Source: Austropuccinia psidii (taxonomy: Eukaryota; Basidiomycota; Pucciniomycetes; Pucciniales; Sphaerophragmiaceae). Taken from it: a stretch of DNA of 64,000 bases. Positions 59,918-64,000 of the stretch are shown one piece after another (position 1 is the first letter of the stretch; each line of letters begins with the position of its first letter). Below the pieces are notes generated by a model, which was not told the DNA's origin, made no database searches, and saw only the letters and a program-made list of their open reading frames with translations. Both the position numbers and the translations under genes were made by a program. The stretch spans positions 44,079,618 through 44,143,617 of the forward strand of contig JALGQZ010000008.1 in NCBI GenBank assembly GCA_023105745.1. Direction: 5' to 3'.

Positions 59918-61083
59918 TTAAGCAACACTTTGCTTTGACCAAGTCCGCTGAGGGCTGCCTTGTAGAAGGATGGGTTGATTAATACATTGTTTATAAGATC
60001 CATCTAATTTTTCTGTATTTGATGATATTATAATATAATATATGTCAGAAAAAAAGCACTCATCTCCACTTTTTAATTGAGCAGAATCAATGTCCAAAAC
60101 AATAAGCTCACCTTTGAAAAACCGTGCTAGAGGAATTGTAGCACTGAGACATTGTAAGGTAGAACTTAAAAGCTTGGGTTAAAGTAGGCTTTGCTGGGAC
60201 CATGCCAACCAGGTGAGAATGGTGTGATAGGAGGGGTAAAGTGAGATTGTCGATTAATTAAGGCTGGCTGAGGTGGAACAGGGACATATGTTGGTAATTG
60301 ATGGAAATAACCTGGCATGACACTTGAGCCTGCGGGGGCGACTGCTGGCGGTGGAGGTTGAGGAGACTACCATAAGATGGTATAGGTAGTCGGTTGGGGA
60401 ATAGATTAGGCATACTCTTACTTGGGCTCGGGAATTGATTGGCCATGCCGCCAGACCGTGTGAGGTCTGCAATAATTGGTCAACAACCTCCAACTCTAGA
60501 TCAAATTCATCTCCTTCTGGGAGACAACATGACGTCATCATCTCCCAATTCAGCCCTGACACAGATAGCAAGCAAGAAAGTGTTTGAAGTGTGAAATTTT
60601 GAGGGATGAAGGTTTCCAAACGGATCCTTTAGCAGCTTGGGTCCACCAGTTTGTGAAGAGTTTGTTGGAAGAGATTGATTGATTGATTTTGAATCATGAG
60701 AAGATGGTTGGATGCTTTTTTTTGAGTACGTTTTGAGATTAGAGTGGGCGTCCTTCTCACGCTGAATGATGATAAATGATGGATCAGTATGAATGATTTA
60801 AAGAGACAAGTCAATGAGAAGAGATACCATTTTATCTAAAACAGAATACTTGGGATGAGAGCCAGTTGAATTATTGGATATAGGATTTGTTTGTTCCTCT
60901 AGAGTGACACCTCTTTTCCATTTTGCATCTGTTGGATGACCGGATGAATCACGAGTCTGATGATCGCAAGAATTTTTGATCCAGTGAGGCAAATTTGGAG
61001 AAGAAGGATCCTCTGAGGTGCGTAAAGATTGACGATGAATGAGTTGTGAAGTAAAGAGGATTAATAAAATTAGATTAGTTGAT
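59918..61083 (-). pseudogene. Unidentified decayed proline-rich gene
   Basis: GC content rises and several minus-strand frames read as ordinary protein. First, 61083-60507 is one frame (LPHWIKNSCDHQTRDSSGHP; then QREKDAHSNLKTYSKK; then NSSQTGGPKLLKDPFGN), broken by one TAA at 60798-60800. Next, 60530-60420 in another frame is acidic (LPEGDEFDLELEVVDQLLQT). A third frame follows (MANQFPSPSKSMPNLFPN). Then 60370-60166 is Pro-rich (PQPPPPAVAPAGSSVMPGYF and PVPPQPALINRQ). Finally, 60175-59918 reads LARFFKGELIVLDIDSAQLK and ends at TAA. The register changes could be introns or frameshifts, and the internal stop favours decay. No family was recognised. It is low-complexity in parts, resembling a fungal regulatory protein, but that is only an impression. 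Confidence 0.5.
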
Positions 61084-61189
61084 CAAGAAGTTGATGTCTG
61101 CAAGTGCGAGGTCTATTATTCATATACATGATTTATTTGTCTTTATCACCAGTTAGGTCTTGTAAGCTCTACAAGCATATTTTTTTTTC

Positions 61190-62225
61190 TATACAAGCGT
61201 GAAAAATTAAAAACAAATAATAAAAAAGAATACTAAGAGAAACCAAAATATAAATAATAAGAAAAAAATAAAATATAAAAAAATAAACAATAAAAATAAT
61301 GAGAGTAATAAAATCAATAAAAATAATAAAAATAAATAACCTTAAGAGTAAAATAAAATTTTACCAAATTAAAGAAATTCAAAATTAAGCATAAGAAAGA
61401 AACAATGAATAATTCTTAGCAAAAGAAAAAATTCAAATAAATATGAGAAACAAATAAAAGATGATAAACAATAAAAATTTTTATTATGAATTAAAACAAG
61501 TAGATCAATGATAAATGATAAAAATGATTAAAGGAAGAATGGGAGTGAAAATTTGACCAAATGATGAAGGGATCATTAAAAATAAATAATAAGAAATGTA
61601 TAATGAAGAGAACAAACTAAAAATAAATAATTAAATTAAATAATTAAACAAATAATAAAGAAATAAAAATAAAAAGGATTATAGTTAAAGAAAATAAGCG
61701 ATCAAATAAACAAAAAAATTAATAATAAAAAATGAATAATCAATAATAAAAACTGAAAGGAAATCATAAACTATAAATAATTCAAGTTATAAATCAAATT
61801 AATTAATTAAAATGATAACTCAATTATAAGGATTGAATAACCAGAAATTCATACAGAATAAGAAAAACTAAAAATAAATAGTAAATAACATAAAATACAA
61901 GATGTTTACCAAATGATGAGAAGTAAAAAGAAACACTAAAAAATGAATAATAAATAAGAAAAGCTAGAAATAAATGATGGAATTGAAAATTGAATGAAGA
62001 ATGAATATAAAAAAAATAGTTTTTTCTTTACTATAAAGAAAGAAATAAGAATAGAAGAAATCTACAATAAACTGAAAGGAAGAATTAAGCCAACATTAAA
62101 AATGGAATAAAAGATATAATAAACTAAAATAATCAGATATTATAAGAGTATATTATAGGAATAATGTAATAAAAGGAAAATGGGATAGAAATACAATATG
62201 AAGTAAAGAAAATACAAAAATACTG
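61190..62225. repeat. A-rich, strand-skewed low-complexity tract
   Basis: About 1 kb consists of AATAAAA, AAATAAT and GAAATAAG-like words, with A far exceeding T on the plus strand. It contains no gene. From about 62230 the sequence switches to T-rich TTAATT/TTCAATT words. Confidence 0.75.
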
Positions 62226-63446
62226 GAGTGAAAATTCATTAAAATTATTCATTAATGTTAATTAATTTTAATTAATTTGAATTATGTTTAATTAATTTCA
62301 GTTTTATTCAATTGTTATTAGTTTCAAATAATAATGATCAATTTTGTTAGTTTCAATTAGCTTGAAATAATGTTTATTAAGTTTCATTGATTTAAATTAA
62401 TTTCAATTACCTTCAATTTATTGAAATTCATTTCAATTAACTCCAATAAGCTATAGATACTAATAATTAATCTGGGTTATTGGTAAACCCATATAACTAA
62501 TTTGGCAAAAACATCTATTCACTTATGTGGATTTGCCATAAATTGGTAAAATTAGGCAATTATTTAGTGACAAGAATAAGGTGTGTTTTATAGTTGAAGT
62601 TTAGCTAAAAAATACATGGGTTGGTAAAAGCCCAACTTATGGCATAAATGGAATGATTTATGCCAGCAATAGCATAAGTGCCATTGTTGATGCCATGACT
62701 ATATCTTTAATACCATTTATGGCATGGTTATGCAGTGGTTGATGCCATAAATAGGATTTTTCACTTCTTCTAATTGATTAATTATATTCATAAATAATTT
62801 TTTCAACCAAAATGCAAGATTTTCATTTCAAATTTTTATTTGGAGGTTGAAAAATTTGAATGGATCCTTTTTTCATAATTTTTTGGTTTTCATTTTGTGG
62901 TTCAAAAATCCAAATTCAAACACAAATTTTTCAAATAGTGAAAAGAAAATTTTTCAAATAGCTATGCATTGCATGTTCTTGAGTTATAAGCATTACTTGC
63001 TACTATAACTGTTGTTGTTTGACTTATTGTATGAAATAAATATTATAAGTATGTTTCCTCTAAATTTCTATATCTTTTTGACATAGTGTTAGTTTTCTAT
63101 AAAAACTATCTCTATAAAATTTGTCTCTGAACAGTGTGTGTGATAATTCCTTTCATAAATAGTATCATTACTCTTAACATATAATGGCCTCAATTGGAGA
63201 TTTTATATTTCTTATTATTATAGCTTTCAGTTATTACAATAATGATAATTTATTATAATTATTAAGAGTTATTTTATTATTGCATTATTTAATACTGAGT
63301 ATTTATTATTCTTATCATATAATTATTTTCAATAATTGTATGAAATTGTGGTTACAATATTTAATTATATTATATTTTCTTCTGAGGAAAGTGATAGTAA
63401 TATTTTTTTGTTTATATTATCAAGGGTCTCATGGAAAAACCTTATA
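62226..63446 (+). repeat. Probable end of a diverged family-B-like 5' LTR
   Basis: The right end (about 63290-63446) resembles the coding-strand end of the element B LTR: a GTGGTTACAATATT block, then TTATATTATCAAGGGTCTCATGG and ACCTTATA, compared with GTTTCATAGACACATCTTACA in B. It is followed by a primer-site-like box. The left boundary could not be found. Confidence 0.4.
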
Positions 63447-63465
63447 TTTGGGTCCCTGGCCATGG
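63447..63465 (+). promoter_or_regulatory. Candidate primer-binding site of a right-edge Gypsy element
   Basis: TTTGGGTCCCTGGCCATGG resembles the TTTGGGGGCCTGGCCATG box after the LTRs of A and B. Confidence 0.45.
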
Positions 63466-63842
63466 TTGTAACCAATATTTGGACATAGCCCTTATTCTAG
63501 ACCTTATTTTACTCTATGTTGACATAAAATTGACATATTTACTTATGTTTGGCCTTTTGGGACTTATACCTCATAAATAACCTTTCTAATATCAATAAAT
63601 TTATTTCTCTTAAGAATATTGTTTGAACATATATACTATTGAGTGATTTGGAGTAAATTTATATTTTCTAACTAGTAGCCTTTTTACATCACAAGCTTGA
63701 AATTCATTCCTTGTGTTATTCTGGTATAAAGTGGATAATAATACAGTTTTGATTAATAAACCTATCAATTCAATAATTATGGTTTCTTTGAAGAAAATCA
63801 ATAAAGGTAATATAGTAATATAGACTTTATGAAAGTTCTGAT

Positions 63843-64000
63843 ATGCTTATAGAAGAATTTAACATTCCAGATGAATACATAAGTGCCAGATTAAACTCAT
63901 TATTTACCAAATAATCAAAGAAATGGTGTTATAACATGAGACAAAACCATGGTAAACACTCCTGGCCTTGGTGAAAAGAACATATTATTCCCAAATGGGC
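63843..64000 (+). pseudogene. Gag fragment of a right-edge Gypsy element (truncated by the window)
   Basis: The plus-strand frame reads MLIEEFNIPDEYISARLNSL, then two stops, with blocks KKWCYNMRQNHGKHSWPW and HIIPKWA. It aligns with the capsid region of element B (LHIPDEILLGKLHSLL; KKWYKNMIQDHGKHDWYWW). It lies only about 380 bp after the primer-site-like box, whereas in B the distance is about 1.9 kb, so most of the leader and N-terminal gag appears deleted. The remainder lies beyond the window. Confidence 0.75.

Noticed and set aside
1..64000. tRNA genes, rRNA, CRISPR arrays
   Set aside because: No cloverleaf with a GGTTCRA arm, no rRNA segment and no regularly spaced repeat-spacer array was seen. 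The organism is eukaryotic.

Overview
The window looks like nuclear DNA of a rust fungus (Pucciniales). It is AT-rich, its introns are short (68-95 nt), one ordinary fungal gene survives, and most of the rest is nested retrotransposons. From memory, the chromovirus-type gag-pol sequences resemble those that fill the very large genome of the myrtle rust Austropuccinia psidii. I cannot search to confirm this.

Layout from left to right. Element A (820-10487, +) is a decayed Ty3/Gypsy element with 1.42-kb LTRs. A decayed LINE (about 13327-29125, +) with an RNase H domain is split inside that domain by Gypsy element B (18163-28412, -), which has 1.9-kb LTRs. A decayed hAT DNA transposon (about 29164-31825, +) ends roughly 75 bp before the start codon of a spliced, apparently intact ATG16 autophagy gene (31899-32876, +). 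Next come two GGCC-rich stretches flanking a broken gag-like ORF (35770-37002, -). Gypsy element C (37879-47562, -) follows: full length, same family as A, exact CCACT target duplication, near-identical LTRs and a 1951-codon gag-pol frame. C sits 62 bp upstream of a third type of LTR (family D, 47625-48368). A Copia element (49583-57008, -) carries an initiator-tRNA half-molecule primer site. It is interrupted twice, by a solo family-B LTR in its own LTR and by a solo family-D LTR in its RNase H domain. The right end holds AT-rich and minisatellite DNA, an unidentified decayed proline-rich gene (59918-61083, -), and the start of another Gypsy element running off the window.

The most unusual signal is in family A/C. 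Both copies keep the same two candidate introns between the 5' LTR and gag. Splicing the first (550 nt in C, 576 nt in A) would create an ATG across the exon junction (A|TG). Splicing the second (68 nt in both) would fuse the resulting small basic ORF, in frame, to a reading frame overlapping the start of gag-pol in a different register. In C this gives a 333-aa protein. The gag-pol ATG lies inside the second intron, so splicing would choose between the two products.

Other than ATG16, no intact host gene is visible. No tRNA, rRNA or CRISPR array was seen.
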